A stretch of DNA of 64,000 nt from Bartonella taylorii 8TBB (GTDB lineage: Bacteria; Pseudomonadota; Alphaproteobacteria; Rhizobiales; Rhizobiaceae): contig NZ_CADEAG010000001.1 in NCBI RefSeq assembly GCF_902825155.1, positions 1 through 64,000 of the forward strand. Direction: 5' to 3'. Positions 17,308 through 27,523 of the stretch are shown here, in pieces. The number at the start of each line of letters is the position of its first letter. Within the stretch, counting starts at the first letter, position 1. Made by a program: the position numbers and the translations under genes. The notes under the pieces are model-generated. The model was not told where the DNA came from. It did no database searches and saw only the letters and a program-made list of their open reading frames with translations.

Positions 17308-18180
17308 TATATTCCTCTTTTTGATGCGTTATAAACAGTCCTATTGGTAGGTTGCAGTGCACCTTTACCGATAAATTGTTGCACCGTGCAAACCAGCCCC
17401 CAAATACAATTCACAAGCCACAAATCACACTACCCCAGAACACTCCCCCAGCCACATCCTCTCAGGCACACCCTCTCAGGCACAAACCCATTGAAAAACT
17501 CCCACACATTTCAGCAAAGGGTCTTCTTAAAAACGCCTTTTTTATCTCCCGAAAAGCGCTGCTTTCAAATTATGAAGGCAGCGCAACAAATGCAAAATCA
17601 CCTTGCGCCATTTGACGAGTCATGATCTTTTACCATGCGATTTTCTGGAAGAAATCTGAGTCTGTTTAAGGAAATGACCTCACAAACAAAAGTGTAGTAT
17701 TCAAGAGATATTTGAATTTACCAGCCACATACCTTTTACAAGGTTAACGCTATCATACACCCCTATCTCTGATAGAGACCGTGGAGTTTTTTTGCATACC
17801 CTCATTTTTTGGCAAAAGAGGAAATGCCTTATTATCGTGCCATTCTTCTCAGCCACTTGTTTTGATACAAAGACCAAACATTGCTCCTTAAACAGGAGAA
17901 AAACACTAACGACAACGCCTTTGCTTTCTCTCTTACGGGCATGGCAAAAAATGGTAAAGAAATGAAAAAACACACATCCCAACGCTGGATCACGCATCTC
18001 ACTTTTCTCTGCGCAAGGACGTTGAAGAAAAAGAGATAAAATAAACCAAGGATACATTTTTTAAATCAAAGATTTCTCTTCAAGCTTTATGTACGCTCTA
18101 TTTTATAACATTTTATCATGTGCCTTTTTCTCGTGTCAGAGTTTTCGCAACAATTTTTACCTCTGTGAGCGTTGTAATTC
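17308..18180. other. 870-base region without a supportable gene inside the particle module
   Basis: Contains a C-rich stretch with a short direct repeat (CCTCTCAGGCACA twice near 17.46 kb). A minus-strand frame at 17701-18057 begins with a hydrophobic run but has no family resemblance and an odd composition. It could be a degraded phage gene. Confidence 0.4.
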
Positions 18181-19143
18181 TCATGTTTTGACAGCATAAA
18201 TCACTGCCACATTGACGGGGCGCGTTTCATCACCACCTGTTTTTTTCAAAATGACTTTATGCTCATGCATCCCTGCAGAGGCCGTATTCATATCTCCTAA
18301 AGTGCCAAAGTAACTCTTATGCGGCCCATCAAAAGCTTTTACATTAGAGTAGTGGCAATCTTCAATTGTATGCTTATGCTCACCTGCTAAATCTGTTTTC
18401 CCTTCATGGCTATGTGCTTTAAAAGACTCTTCTTGCCGACTTCCCAAGAGACGTCCTTTATCAACCCCTTGTCCACTATCGAGCCCACGCAAAAACATTC
18501 CACGCAAATCGGGAACATTAAATGTTGTATACCCATTTCCTCTACCCCATGTTTCACCAAGAGCAGCGAAGAGATTTGCATAGATCTTGCGAGAATAAGC
18601 CGTACCATCGCACAAAAGCCAACCTTCCGGCATTTTTTCCATAGCAAAGGTGCCAATAAAGCCAGAAGGTAAAGGACTTTGCGTTGGATTTGTTAAAAAC
18701 CAACCATCCGCATTTTTTCCGGCAATGTCACGAGTATAGACGAGCTCATAAAGCCCCCCGCTTTGGATTTCTCCACCTGTTAAAGGGACTATACCATCGG
18801 AGGTTACCATATAAACAGGACGTGCAAGCAATTGATTTAAAGAGGCATTTGTTATTCCCCTATTTTGCCCTTGTGCTCTAAAGCGCACAACAATCCCATC
18901 GCTATAAGCCTCAAAAGAAGACTTTGTAATCAAGCGAAGCGATGTTCTATTTCTCTCTTGATCGACAGTAAACTGCGTGTCAATCACTCCACTACTATCT
19001 AACAAATATTCTTTAATGCGTTGCATCATCGCGCGCGCACTATCATTGACTGAACTTGGAGGTTGTCCCTCTGCCCAGTTTATAATCTCATCGGCATAGG
19101 CATTTTCGGATGCAATGAGCGACCAATCATAAATTGAACTCAT
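18181..19143 (-). CDS. Phage tail collar/fibre protein
   Basis: 320 residues. A phage tail collar domain is visible at about 160-225 (GFIGTFAMEKMPEGWLLCDGTAYSR, LFAALGETWGRG, FNVPDLRGMFLRG), followed by a His-containing C-terminal part (HSHEGKT, EHKHTI, HEHKV) as in fibre tips. The N-terminus (about 1-50) resembles the attachment portion of podovirus fibres. The start overlaps the stop of the upstream gene by four bases, indicating translational coupling within the structural operon. Confidence 0.88.
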   Translation of the reverse strand: MSSIYDWSLIASENAYADEIINWAEGQPPSSVNDSARAMMQRIKEYLLDSSGVIDTQFTVDQERNRTSLRLITKSSFEAYSDGIVVRFRAQGQNRGITNASLNQLLARPVYMVTSDGIVPLTGGEIQSGGLYELVYTRDIAGKNADGWFLTNPTQSPLPSGFIGTFAMEKMPEGWLLCDGTAYSRKIYANLFAALGETWGRGNGYTTFNVPDLRGMFLRGLDSGQGVDKGRLLGSRQEESFKAHSHEGKTDLAGEHKHTIEDCHYSNVKAFDGPHKSYFGTLGDMNTASAGMHEHKVILKKTGGDETRPVNVAVIYAVKT

Positions 19144-20279
19144 AGAATATATCCTTTTTGTAAAAAACGAAGACGAGCAAAGAGAGAAGAAAAGAAAGCA
19201 GCCATTTTCTTTTCAGGTGCTGGTTTTTTCTCCATTTTCATTTTTTCCATTTTCAGGCCGATTTTGTTATAATCAACATGCAAGAGTTTTGTTTTCGCAT
19301 TGATATACACAGCATCAGGATTCAAGCGCAAAACTTCCTGAGCAAGAACACCACGATAACGTTGCGGATTTCCTTTATAATTAAAGGTATAAAGCGGATA
19401 GCCATTTTTTTCGCCGACAGGGACAATATTTTCTTTGGCTCTGACATCACAAAGTCCTAAAATTCCTCCCACCAATCCAAGCACCTGCTGTGCATCGCGC
19501 AAGGGATCTTTTGTAACGGAAGGTATTGTTGTGGACTTTCCTGATTGTGTTCCGTAATTTCCAGCAGATTGCGTTCCTACTTGTAACAAGCGTTCTAATC
19601 GGTTCCACCCTTGATTATCTTGTTCTGACCACTTTTGGCGCTCAGCATCCAAAGCATTCTGACGGTTCATATCTTGAATTACCCCGCCTTTCAAAGCATT
19701 GCTCTGCGCATTGCTTTGTCCTTGATAGTAGCTGTTTGCAGCATTCGTCTGATCATACAGGGAACGGTCAATCATCTGATTGGCATTCATCATATTATGC
19801 ACATCTTGATTATATTGCTGTGCAGTAGCATTTGTTGCCAATGCACCAAGTTCATCGGCGAGCACCCCAGTATGGGCGCCAGATCCATAGCGGCCTGCTC
19901 CAGACATAGACTGATTAATAGCATCAGAAGTTTTACTCAAAGCATTTTGCAATGCAGCATTAAATTTACTATTACCTCCAATCCAGTCTCCCTTAGCCAT
20001 CCCAAGAAGATTGGAAGCACTTTGGGTTGGTGCATTAAACCACTGGGTTAATGCTGGATTGTTATACTGACCAGCAGCCTGTTTTAAACCGGTGAGCGCA
20101 TTTTTTGTCATATCGCTCAAGCCAGCAACGCGTTCACCTTGATAAACATTTCCGCCAATTCCTTTATTATAAAGGTCAAGCGCTTGAGAACTCGCTTGTT
20201 TAAAGATATCGGCCGCCCACGCGGGTGGTGCATTTGTTTGTGTTGTTGTTTGCACTTGAGGTGTTTTTTTTCTACTCAT
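19140..20279 (-). CDS. Phage protein with peptidase S74-type C-terminal chaperone domain
   Basis: 379 residues. An Ala/Asn/Gln-rich N-terminal and middle part (about 1-260) precedes an S74-like intramolecular chaperone module. The module starts at SDVRAKENI-type sequence (CDVRAKENIVPVG, YTFNYKG, YRGVLAQEVLRLNPDAV). In podoviruses such proteins are ejection or tail proteins matured with help of this domain. The catalytic Ser of self-cleaving S74 proteins is replaced by Cys before DVRAKEN, so cleavage is uncertain. It overlaps both neighbours by four bases. Confidence 0.8.
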   Translation of the reverse strand: MSRKKTPQVQTTTQTNAPPAWAADIFKQASSQALDLYNKGIGGNVYQGERVAGLSDMTKNALTGLKQAAGQYNNPALTQWFNAPTQSASNLLGMAKGDWIGGNSKFNAALQNALSKTSDAINQSMSGAGRYGSGAHTGVLADELGALATNATAQQYNQDVHNMMNANQMIDRSLYDQTNAANSYYQGQSNAQSNALKGGVIQDMNRQNALDAERQKWSEQDNQGWNRLERLLQVGTQSAGNYGTQSGKSTTIPSVTKDPLRDAQQVLGLVGGILGLCDVRAKENIVPVGEKNGYPLYTFNYKGNPQRYRGVLAQEVLRLNPDAVYINAKTKLLHVDYNKIGLKMEKMKMEKKPAPEKKMAAFFSSLFARLRFLQKGYIL

Positions 20280-20782
20280 GGGTTGAGAACCTTTCTATAA
20301 TGAATAAGATTACGAGAATATCCGTGATGGGTAAGCATTTTAGCCCATCCAGATCTTCCAAACATATGCATTTCCTCAGCATTGATTGTCCGCGCCCATT
20401 GTTCAACCTTATCGATCAATTTGACCAATTGCAGCCCTCCCTCTCCGGCAAGATCTGAGAGGACGACGCGTTTTTTCCCAGTATGGGTTATTTCAATTTT
20501 GGTAATAGCAAAGGCACTAAATTGGGTTTTGTTTTTTAAAACCAGCCACAATTGTGCTTGTCCTCTTACCAGTTCTTCAGCAATTGTTGCCAGACAAACA
20601 TCATCAGGAAAGCGCTGAGCATATTTTTCCAATGCGGCATTGAGAGCCTCTTGATAAGGTGCTATTTTTTCCCATGGCCATTGCTGTGTAAGATAAGCAG
20701 AATAAAGATTTTGACTATCCTGTTGCAGTATGGTGATTTTCGTTTTTTCAGCTTTTTTACTGCTTCTCTTGAGCCATCTCAC
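20276..20782 (-). CDS. Phage structural-module protein, GNAT-like
   Basis: 168 residues. The pattern ending in EEMHMFGRSGWAKMLTHHGYSRNLIHYRKVL resembles the small acetyltransferase-like proteins often found in podovirus head-tail operons. No acetyl-CoA loop is obvious, so an enzymatic role is not claimed. It is translationally coupled to the S74 gene downstream by a four-base overlap. Confidence 0.72.
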   Translation of the reverse strand: MRWLKRSSKKAEKTKITILQQDSQNLYSAYLTQQWPWEKIAPYQEALNAALEKYAQRFPDDVCLATIAEELVRGQAQLWLVLKNKTQFSAFAITKIEITHTGKKRVVLSDLAGEGGLQLVKLIDKVEQWARTINAEEMHMFGRSGWAKMLTHHGYSRNLIHYRKVLNP

Positions 20783-20897
20783 AGCGAACCCTCAGATAAC
20801 TTTCAGCCTTCCCACAACACAGGCTTACCATACCATTTATTTACTATAACGCAGCAAGGCTTACCGCATCACTCTCTTCATTATAACTTGGCAGATT

Positions 20898-22361
20898 TCA
20901 CCGTATGCCGGCAGCCTTTAATTCCACATCGAACCCAGTGACATGAGACCAATTGCGCCCTTCTGGAATTCGCAATTTAAAACGATAAAACCGCGCTCTT
21001 GCGCGAGAATGAATTTGCCCAGTATTATGAGAAGGTTGTTTTTCCGGCAACCAAACTGTTTCCTCTTCGAGAGATTGCCGAAAGCGCATTCCCACAGACA
21101 AATAAAACTCTCCACTATTTACCTGAGGCATAATATTTTTCACTCGGGTGATGACACCATTTGTCTGTCCCATTTCCTGTGAAGTCACCACACAAGCCAT
21201 AGGGGAACCAGAAAACGAACCCATTCTCCCCTGATGATCAAATGCACCGAGAATAGGAGATTCATTTTTCCATGCTCTACTGTCAAGAGAAAAGGGTAAA
21301 TCACCAATGTTCTGAGCAACCCGATCAAGTCCTTCTAAAGTCATTCCAGCCAAAAAAATGGGCAGAATTGTTTTGATCCCCACCACAGCTTTTGTCCATT
21401 TTTGCAATCCCCAATCATAAATGAGTAAAATGCATTTATCGGTACTCTCATCGCTATCGACCATCCAATAAACGCGATTATATATCCCATCAATAGCAGC
21501 AGACAGAGTATACAGATTATTCTGGTTCGATTTTGCCGTCATGGTTCGATCTACTTTTTCGAAGCCAATGGGTATAATCTGTCCCTCATTGGTTATTTGA
21601 TAAAATCCACCCTCATCAGCAAAGAAAGCAAGATCACCGCGACAAACGATAGATTCAGCGTTTTTTGCGCCACGTTTATCGTGGATTTTTTGGAAACTGA
21701 AAATAATCTTGGAGCCAGGAATAAAAGAACCTGCATAGATTGCAGACCGCATAAAGATGATTGGATTTGTTGTCTCCGTTGCGCCTTGCACAAAACCACC
21801 ATCGGGAAAGTCTTGATAATCGCAGCTTTTTTTTCCAACGGTCCAACATTCTGCATCGTTCAAGCCTGACCAATGGACTCGTCTTGGATGTTGGGTCAAT
21901 TTCATCAGACAAACGAAATCGCCCCACACACGAACAATTCCTGCTTGTGGTGGATTTCCTCCTAAATCTCTAAATTTTTTATCATGATTAATATCAATCA
22001 CTTGAGGCTTATCATTGGCATTAACAGCAATAACATAATCCCCAAACAAAGCGAAAGACCATGGAGCATCAACATTTGCGAGATAAGACTTTCCCTTTTG
22101 GCTAATATCTCTCCACCGCATTGTCGTATTATCGAGCAGGTAGAGTTTTTGTCTCGTTCCAACAATAATAGACACCCCACTTTTTGTTTTCACAGCAAGA
22201 GCCCCTAAAATTTTATCAGGACAAGGCTCTGTCAAGGGTTTAAAGCTAGGCATAGGAATATAGGACCCATCAGCTGGGAGCACATTGATGAGTTCATCGG
22301 TAAAGATGCCATTAATATCAGCAACATCGGGCCGATAATCAGCGATTGGGAAAAAAGCCAT
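20898..22361 (-). CDS. Head-tail stabilisation protein (P22 gp10-like)
   Basis: 487 residues with repeated beta-propeller-like strands and the family opening (PIADYRPDVADINGIFTDELINVLP). Segments such as IVGTRQKLYLLD, SFALFGDYVIAVN, VRVWGDFVCLM and RVHWSGLNDAECW are characteristic of podoviral DNA-stabilisation or tail-tube closure proteins. It probably plugs the portal after packaging. Its place between the connector-like gene and the tail genes fits. Confidence 0.82.
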   Translation of the reverse strand: MAFFPIADYRPDVADINGIFTDELINVLPADGSYIPMPSFKPLTEPCPDKILGALAVKTKSGVSIIVGTRQKLYLLDNTTMRWRDISQKGKSYLANVDAPWSFALFGDYVIAVNANDKPQVIDINHDKKFRDLGGNPPQAGIVRVWGDFVCLMKLTQHPRRVHWSGLNDAECWTVGKKSCDYQDFPDGGFVQGATETTNPIIFMRSAIYAGSFIPGSKIIFSFQKIHDKRGAKNAESIVCRGDLAFFADEGGFYQITNEGQIIPIGFEKVDRTMTAKSNQNNLYTLSAAIDGIYNRVYWMVDSDESTDKCILLIYDWGLQKWTKAVVGIKTILPIFLAGMTLEGLDRVAQNIGDLPFSLDSRAWKNESPILGAFDHQGRMGSFSGSPMACVVTSQEMGQTNGVITRVKNIMPQVNSGEFYLSVGMRFRQSLEEETVWLPEKQPSHNTGQIHSRARARFYRFKLRIPEGRNWSHVTGFDVELKAAGIR

Positions 22362-22591
22362 TGAGAAACCCCATGAGCAAAATATTTGAAAAGCCTTTGT
22401 GATGTTTCAAATCGCAAAGGTTTATTTTTAACCACAAGAGCCCTTGAAAAAAGACTCTGTAACAAGAGCGTAAAACTTAGAAATAGAGAACAATCAAAAA
22501 TACATTGATGCATTCACGCGTAAGATGCCACCAACACCAACCACCAACATCAGCCACCAGTGCCAATAATCAACGATTGAGAAAAAACGCT

Positions 22592-23287
22592 TTAAAACTG
22601 CATTGGTAGAATATTTGAAGAGCTTTTTCGGCGCGATGTCTCCATTCGTAAAGCTTGAAGCTGTTCTTGATAGTCTCGAAAAGAAACAGCCGCATATTCA
22701 GAATCTTTGAGGATATTTTTGTAGAGCTCATATTTTGCACGTGCTTTAATGAGATCAAATGCATAAATCAACCAAGGATTATCATCTTCCATCACCCCTT
22801 TATCCCCGAAACGGACAGGAGCATAAAAAAGACGTACACTTTCAACCTGTTTTGGTGTTGGAAAGAGTCCTATTTTTTGATCAAGAAAAGTATAAAAGAG
22901 GGGTGTTCCTTGCACAGGTTGTAATCCATATTGTTTTTGCAACGCCTCAAAGGATTTAAAAAGCAAGGGTGTTTGTGTTACATCATCTGTTCCTAAAAGG
23001 ACGCACTCCAAAGCCTCTTCTGATTCAAGAAAAATTCCCTCTTCTTGACCATACCATGTTTTTCCACTTTGTGTTTTGAAACGCATTTGTCTTCTTTCAT
23101 TAAAGAAGAAGGGTTCCCGTTCACACAAACGCGAAGCGGCAAAAATGGAATCTTGAATTTGCACGGAATATTCAGCTGTTGTATCGTCAATTTCATCTTG
23201 AATAAGCGCAACCATAGAAGCAAAAGTTTTAGCATGATCTAATTGCGAGAGATTGTCATCATTGTGATCACTAAGAACAACGGTCAT
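22592..23287 (-). CDS. Phage head-tail connector/adaptor-like protein
   Basis: 231 residues, mostly helical (LIQDEIDDTTAEYSVQIQDSIFAASRLCEREPFFFN), positioned between capsid and stabilisation genes. This is where P22-type phages encode the gp4-like adaptor that sits under the portal. Assignment rests on position and helical layout. The gene has a clear ATG and is about 100 bases from the capsid stop. Confidence 0.75.
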   Translation of the reverse strand: MTVVLSDHNDDNLSQLDHAKTFASMVALIQDEIDDTTAEYSVQIQDSIFAASRLCEREPFFFNERRQMRFKTQSGKTWYGQEEGIFLESEEALECVLLGTDDVTQTPLLFKSFEALQKQYGLQPVQGTPLFYTFLDQKIGLFPTPKQVESVRLFYAPVRFGDKGVMEDDNPWLIYAFDLIKARAKYELYKNILKDSEYAAVSFRDYQEQLQALRMETSRRKSSSNILPMQF

Positions 23288-23386
23288 GAGCAGTCATAAT
23301 CCTTTTATATATGCAGCATTTTACCTGTCTTCCCCCAAACAGAGTATTCCGTTGGGGGAAGGGTTTACAAGCTTTCACGAATAGCT

Positions 23387-24505
23387 TTAAGCAGGCGCTC
23401 CATAAGTTGGGATCACGATAGTAGCAAAATCCTGCACCCCTTGTGTGCTTCCTGGCACGGTGAAGCAGGTTTTTTTCATACCAATAATGGTTTTTGCTGC
23501 GACCCCGAATTCCCGTTCATAATCGAACAGTTCTTCCACTAATTTATAGCGTGTAGCACCGCGGTCTTTTCCAAAAGCAATAACAGCACTTTGTGCTCCA
23601 AGCAGAACAGCACGCCGCACATTTGGCACCGCTTTGTTTGTTGAACCTGACTCGACACCTTCGGTAACATGTTCCGCCTCACGCAAGACGACGCCATTAT
23701 ACATGCCCAAAGAGCCATCATAGAGTGGATTTTTGAGACGGCTTCCACTATAGATAGCCTTAGTAATGTCGAGCCACTGCCCCGCATCTGTATTGGTTCG
23801 CAATTGTGTGACCTGTGTTGGGTGCAGATAAAGCACATAAACATTTTCCCCCTCGACCCGCACTGGTCGAATTTTTGGATTTGCAAGCTTAGCACGTTCA
23901 ACCGCTTTATCGATCAACTTGAGATCAAAAACATCACTTTCTTTCAAGTCTTCATCTTTTGTTTTTCCATTGGGGCGCACAATGCGTTTATCGGTTGGTG
24001 CGGTTGGCGCATTAAACCCGTAATGGACAGGTTTCAGTGTAATAGTGCGCCCTTCAAAGTTAATGGCTTTTGCAGTATAGCCACAAACTTGAATAAAGAA
24101 CATCATACTCAAGCGATCCGCATACCAATCAACCAAGCCATTTTTAGCTTCGGTACGCAAATCATGCAGAACACGCTGTTGATCAATCGTGCCTTCATTT
24201 TTAACACGCACTGCATGGACAAGTTCATTAATTGCCAAGCGATCATTGAGAAATTGAAGAGCTTCTTCATTGCCTTCAATTGCCTGTCCTTCACTCACCC
24301 CATCGCCGAGCAGCTGGACGCGCAAATTAAAGCTAATCGCATCCCCACTTGCTTTCGTAGTTTCATCTTTTAATTGAACGATACTATTTGAATCATTCCC
24401 GATCAACGGTGCAATAGGAATTGCCTTTGAGACTTCCTGATTCAACAGTTTAGACCATGTGCGCACTGCCATTGGGTCATTGATTCCGATATAAGTTACG
24501 GCCAT
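23387..24505 (-). CDS. N4-gp56 family major capsid protein
   Basis: 372 residues. The N-terminus (AVTYIGINDPMAVRTWSKLL), the SFNLRVQLLGDGV segment, DWYADRLSMMFFIQVCG, YVLYLHPTQVTQL and the C-terminal RRAVLLGAQSAVIAFG are typical of the N4-gp56/P22-like capsid family. It forms the particle shell with the scaffold encoded upstream. A dead relative lies at 15.1-16.1 kb on the other strand. Confidence 0.92.
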   Translation of the reverse strand: MAVTYIGINDPMAVRTWSKLLNQEVSKAIPIAPLIGNDSNSIVQLKDETTKASGDAISFNLRVQLLGDGVSEGQAIEGNEEALQFLNDRLAINELVHAVRVKNEGTIDQQRVLHDLRTEAKNGLVDWYADRLSMMFFIQVCGYTAKAINFEGRTITLKPVHYGFNAPTAPTDKRIVRPNGKTKDEDLKESDVFDLKLIDKAVERAKLANPKIRPVRVEGENVYVLYLHPTQVTQLRTNTDAGQWLDITKAIYSGSRLKNPLYDGSLGMYNGVVLREAEHVTEGVESGSTNKAVPNVRRAVLLGAQSAVIAFGKDRGATRYKLVEELFDYEREFGVAAKTIIGMKKTCFTVPGSTQGVQDFATIVIPTYGAPA

Positions 24506-24785
24506 TTTATCCTCTTAAAATTATTGATATAAAAAAACCGGCAAAGCGCCGGTTGTTGACATTCCACATTTCTGGTTTTCGAATGGTGGATCAGTTGTTG
24601 CGTATTTTGTATGATTTTTGTTGAAAATCTTTTCCTCCCCCTTTGCGAAATTTCCTCATCGCATTTCCCCCTCTTCCCACACAACCCACCTCGAAAACTC
24701 CCAGCGCATGCACTTTAAAAGCTCTCCCTGAAAGCACCAAACCACATCCCTTTGAAGAGTTTTCCTACCACCTATTTTCTACTTT

Positions 24786-25646
24786 TTAAGCTTCTCCACC
24801 GCCCATTAAGCGGTTAAAAGCAGCTTTATTTTTGGGCTCAGAAACCCAACGACTAAATTCTGCTTCTGACATTTTGTCGAGCATATCCACAGAAAGAGGC
24901 CCATTTGGAGTCAAACCGTTATAGGCCGCAAGTGTACGTGCAGAATTTTGTCTTTCCTGCAAATTTTCACCAACATTACCTGAAACACCAGTGTTACTTA
25001 AAAAACTCGGGTTATTTAAAGTATTTGTATAGCCAATTTTTTGCGCAATGGTGTAGATCACTTCGGCAGGATTTTGATTTTTTTGCGCACAATCGCGCAA
25101 GATTTGTTTCAATTCATTGCCAATCACCACATCCACGACGTTTGGATCTGCCATTTCGGGATAGAGCGAAGCATAAGCAGCCAACTGCTTAGCCCGTGTA
25201 TCATAAATAAAATCGGCGGCTTGATCAAAATCATGATGCTTTTGTTTCACGCTAACAACGGATTGCTGATAGAAATTCTGCAACTGTTCTGCTTCAGGAG
25301 CAGAAGAAGGTTGTTGTTCAGAGACCAATGCCCCTTGTTTGTAGAGTGTTTTTCCCAACCATTGTATATAACCCATAAAATCTTTTTTCGGATCTGGAGG
25401 TGTATCAACCCCTAGCGCCTTTTGAACCTCTTGCGCGCGCGCGTTTTCCTGCAATGATTGCTGGTGTTGCTGTCCGTCTTGATGCCCTTGGAAATTTTCT
25501 TCTAAAATTTTTGTTTTTTCTCCCCCCACCATTTCAGACGCTTCTCCCTGATCAGCGGTAGAAAGAAAACCTTGTTTCAAATGATTTTGTTCTGCTGGCG
25601 TTAAGTGTTCTTGATCCATACTGTTAGCCTTTTCTTTTTTGGACAA
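24786..25646 (-). CDS. Phage scaffolding-like protein
   Basis: 286 residues, very polar, Gln/Glu-rich, with a helical middle and C-terminus (LDKMSEAEFSRWVSEPKNKAAFNRLM). Composition, size and position between portal and capsid are those of podoviral scaffolding proteins, which direct shell assembly and leave before packaging. No enzyme motif. Assignment by position and composition. Confidence 0.78.
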   Translation of the reverse strand: MSKKEKANSMDQEHLTPAEQNHLKQGFLSTADQGEASEMVGGEKTKILEENFQGHQDGQQHQQSLQENARAQEVQKALGVDTPPDPKKDFMGYIQWLGKTLYKQGALVSEQQPSSAPEAEQLQNFYQQSVVSVKQKHHDFDQAADFIYDTRAKQLAAYASLYPEMADPNVVDVVIGNELKQILRDCAQKNQNPAEVIYTIAQKIGYTNTLNNPSFLSNTGVSGNVGENLQERQNSARTLAAYNGLTPNGPLSVDMLDKMSEAEFSRWVSEPKNKAAFNRLMGGGEA

Positions 25647-25681
25647 TAAAATGATATTTTTTCAAATGAAGCCGTTTATCT

Positions 25682-27523
25682 TTACGCATTTTCTCTCTGC
25701 AAAATGGTTTGCAACAGCTGCTCAACGCCAGCATTACCACCAAACACCCCTCCAGCATGGGCACTATCCTGCAAAGGAGCACTTGGGCTCTCTACGCTCT
25801 GCTTTTGCGCTTTAATGGCAATTTTATGGATAAGCGAAGCTGGCAAAGGCGAATAATGTAAAAGATCAAGCATAATCTCTGGAGTTGCAAAATTTTGCAT
25901 CAAAGGCAGCAATTGCATAATAATGGCAAAAGTCCGCTCTTTTTCATTAAGACTTGTTGGAGCATCATCGACCACAATATCATATTCCAAACTGGTGATC
26001 ATTTCGCGTGTGAGTGGAACATATTGCGCATTTTCGTCCCCAGCAATACGTACCAATCGCCCATCGGAGAGATAATTTTGAATGAGATAGAGAATAATTT
26101 TTCCCTGTCGTTGCCGGTATCGACGCAAACCATCAAAGAAAGAAGCCAACAAATTGAGTGACGATTGGCGGCGTTGTTCTTCAAGAATTCCTGGTTGGTT
26201 CACCGCCCTTGTCCCAACGAATTCAGAAGACAAACCAGTGACTTGTTCTATAGCGCTTTTTGCTTCATTAAACAGCTGGAAGAAGCCCTGCGGGAATTGG
26301 GCAACGGGTTTAGGTTGGATTCTTCCACCCGAAACAGCTCCACTTTTAAGCCAAGTAATACTATCGGCCCTCGCCCAACTTTCCACAGCCTGTCGATCAT
26401 CATCGAAAGCATCCCGTTCAGCCATAATTCCGCCTTTAGACTGACTATTCAGCAAGTGCATGATTTGACTAAAATATTTATTTGCCCAGCGTTGTGGATC
26501 TTTTGTTGGTTTCACAATACCATAAAATTGCCGGCTCAACTTATCAAAGGTACCGGTAATACATTCCCAACCCAATTGGTTAGGCGGAACCAAAGGTTTA
26601 TCGGGTGCGTCGAGCAATTTTTTGCCCAAAAAGGCCCGTTTGACAACTTTTCTTGTCAACCGCGTTGCTTGAAGATGCGGAAAATTTTTACAAAAATTTT
26701 GGAAATCTCGTTCCGAATAATCGATAAACTTCCCACTTAAAGGATCAAGAACTCTATAAACAACCTCGCGTTCGAACCAACGACATTCAGCCAAAGTAAC
26801 CATTTTAGGACGTTGATAACTACTCGCATCATCCCCATCACCATAAGAGCTTTGCCTCTCACCACTCCCCGTTTGAGGTAAAAACGTACATTGTTTAACC
26901 CAATCGGCATTAAGATCACTCCAATGGATGTGGGGGAACATTTCTTGAGCAACGTTCAGTGGTTTTTCATCAATATACCATACACGCTGTGCATCAATCA
27001 GATTTGGTTTTACAGCACTTGCATCCCAGACCATTTTCATCGGGTCCAATCGTGCAATCACCGGTTTTCCCTGTGGATCTTCTTCATAGTCAAGGCGGGT
27101 ATCTGTCCAGCCCATTCCGCAAATAATCGCATCTTGAAAAGCATCCGAATCTTCATACTCTCCATCAGCCTCATCACGAAACCATTCAGCCGCTCCAGTA
27201 AGGATTTGGTTAGCAAAAGCCGCTCCCTCTTGGCGTGGAATAAATTGCACTTGTCGTTTATTATTGCGCTCGGTACCGATCACCGCATTGATCAAAGGGG
27301 CAATGCGGTTAAAGGTCATAACCGGTCTATTTTGTTCTTGCAACACGGCAAGATCTTGCGCATTCCATTGCCGCCCATTATAAAAATCGTAGTCCTCTTG
27401 GGCATTTTTGCGCCATTGCTCAACATGCACAATATCATCGTGATACCAACCGACCAGTTTCTTAAAGAGCGCCTGATGTTCAAGCGTCTCTAAGGGATCA
27501 AAAGAGTCTGTAGAAATATTCAT
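25682..27523 (-). CDS. P22-like portal protein
   Basis: About 613 residues. The start is taken at the ATG at 27523 because it overlaps the terminase stop as TAATG; a frame to 27538 is possible. The N-terminus (WRKNAQEDYDFYNGRQW, NRPVMTFNRIAPLINAV) and the GLSSEFVGTRAVNQPGILEEQRR segment are hallmarks of P22-type portals. It forms the dodecameric DNA channel that docks the terminase. Confidence 0.92.
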   Translation of the reverse strand: MNISTDSFDPLETLEHQALFKKLVGWYHDDIVHVEQWRKNAQEDYDFYNGRQWNAQDLAVLQEQNRPVMTFNRIAPLINAVIGTERNNKRQVQFIPRQEGAAFANQILTGAAEWFRDEADGEYEDSDAFQDAIICGMGWTDTRLDYEEDPQGKPVIARLDPMKMVWDASAVKPNLIDAQRVWYIDEKPLNVAQEMFPHIHWSDLNADWVKQCTFLPQTGSGERQSSYGDGDDASSYQRPKMVTLAECRWFEREVVYRVLDPLSGKFIDYSERDFQNFCKNFPHLQATRLTRKVVKRAFLGKKLLDAPDKPLVPPNQLGWECITGTFDKLSRQFYGIVKPTKDPQRWANKYFSQIMHLLNSQSKGGIMAERDAFDDDRQAVESWARADSITWLKSGAVSGGRIQPKPVAQFPQGFFQLFNEAKSAIEQVTGLSSEFVGTRAVNQPGILEEQRRQSSLNLLASFFDGLRRYRQRQGKIILYLIQNYLSDGRLVRIAGDENAQYVPLTREMITSLEYDIVVDDAPTSLNEKERTFAIIMQLLPLMQNFATPEIMLDLLHYSPLPASLIHKIAIKAQKQSVESPSAPLQDSAHAGGVFGGNAGVEQLLQTILQRENA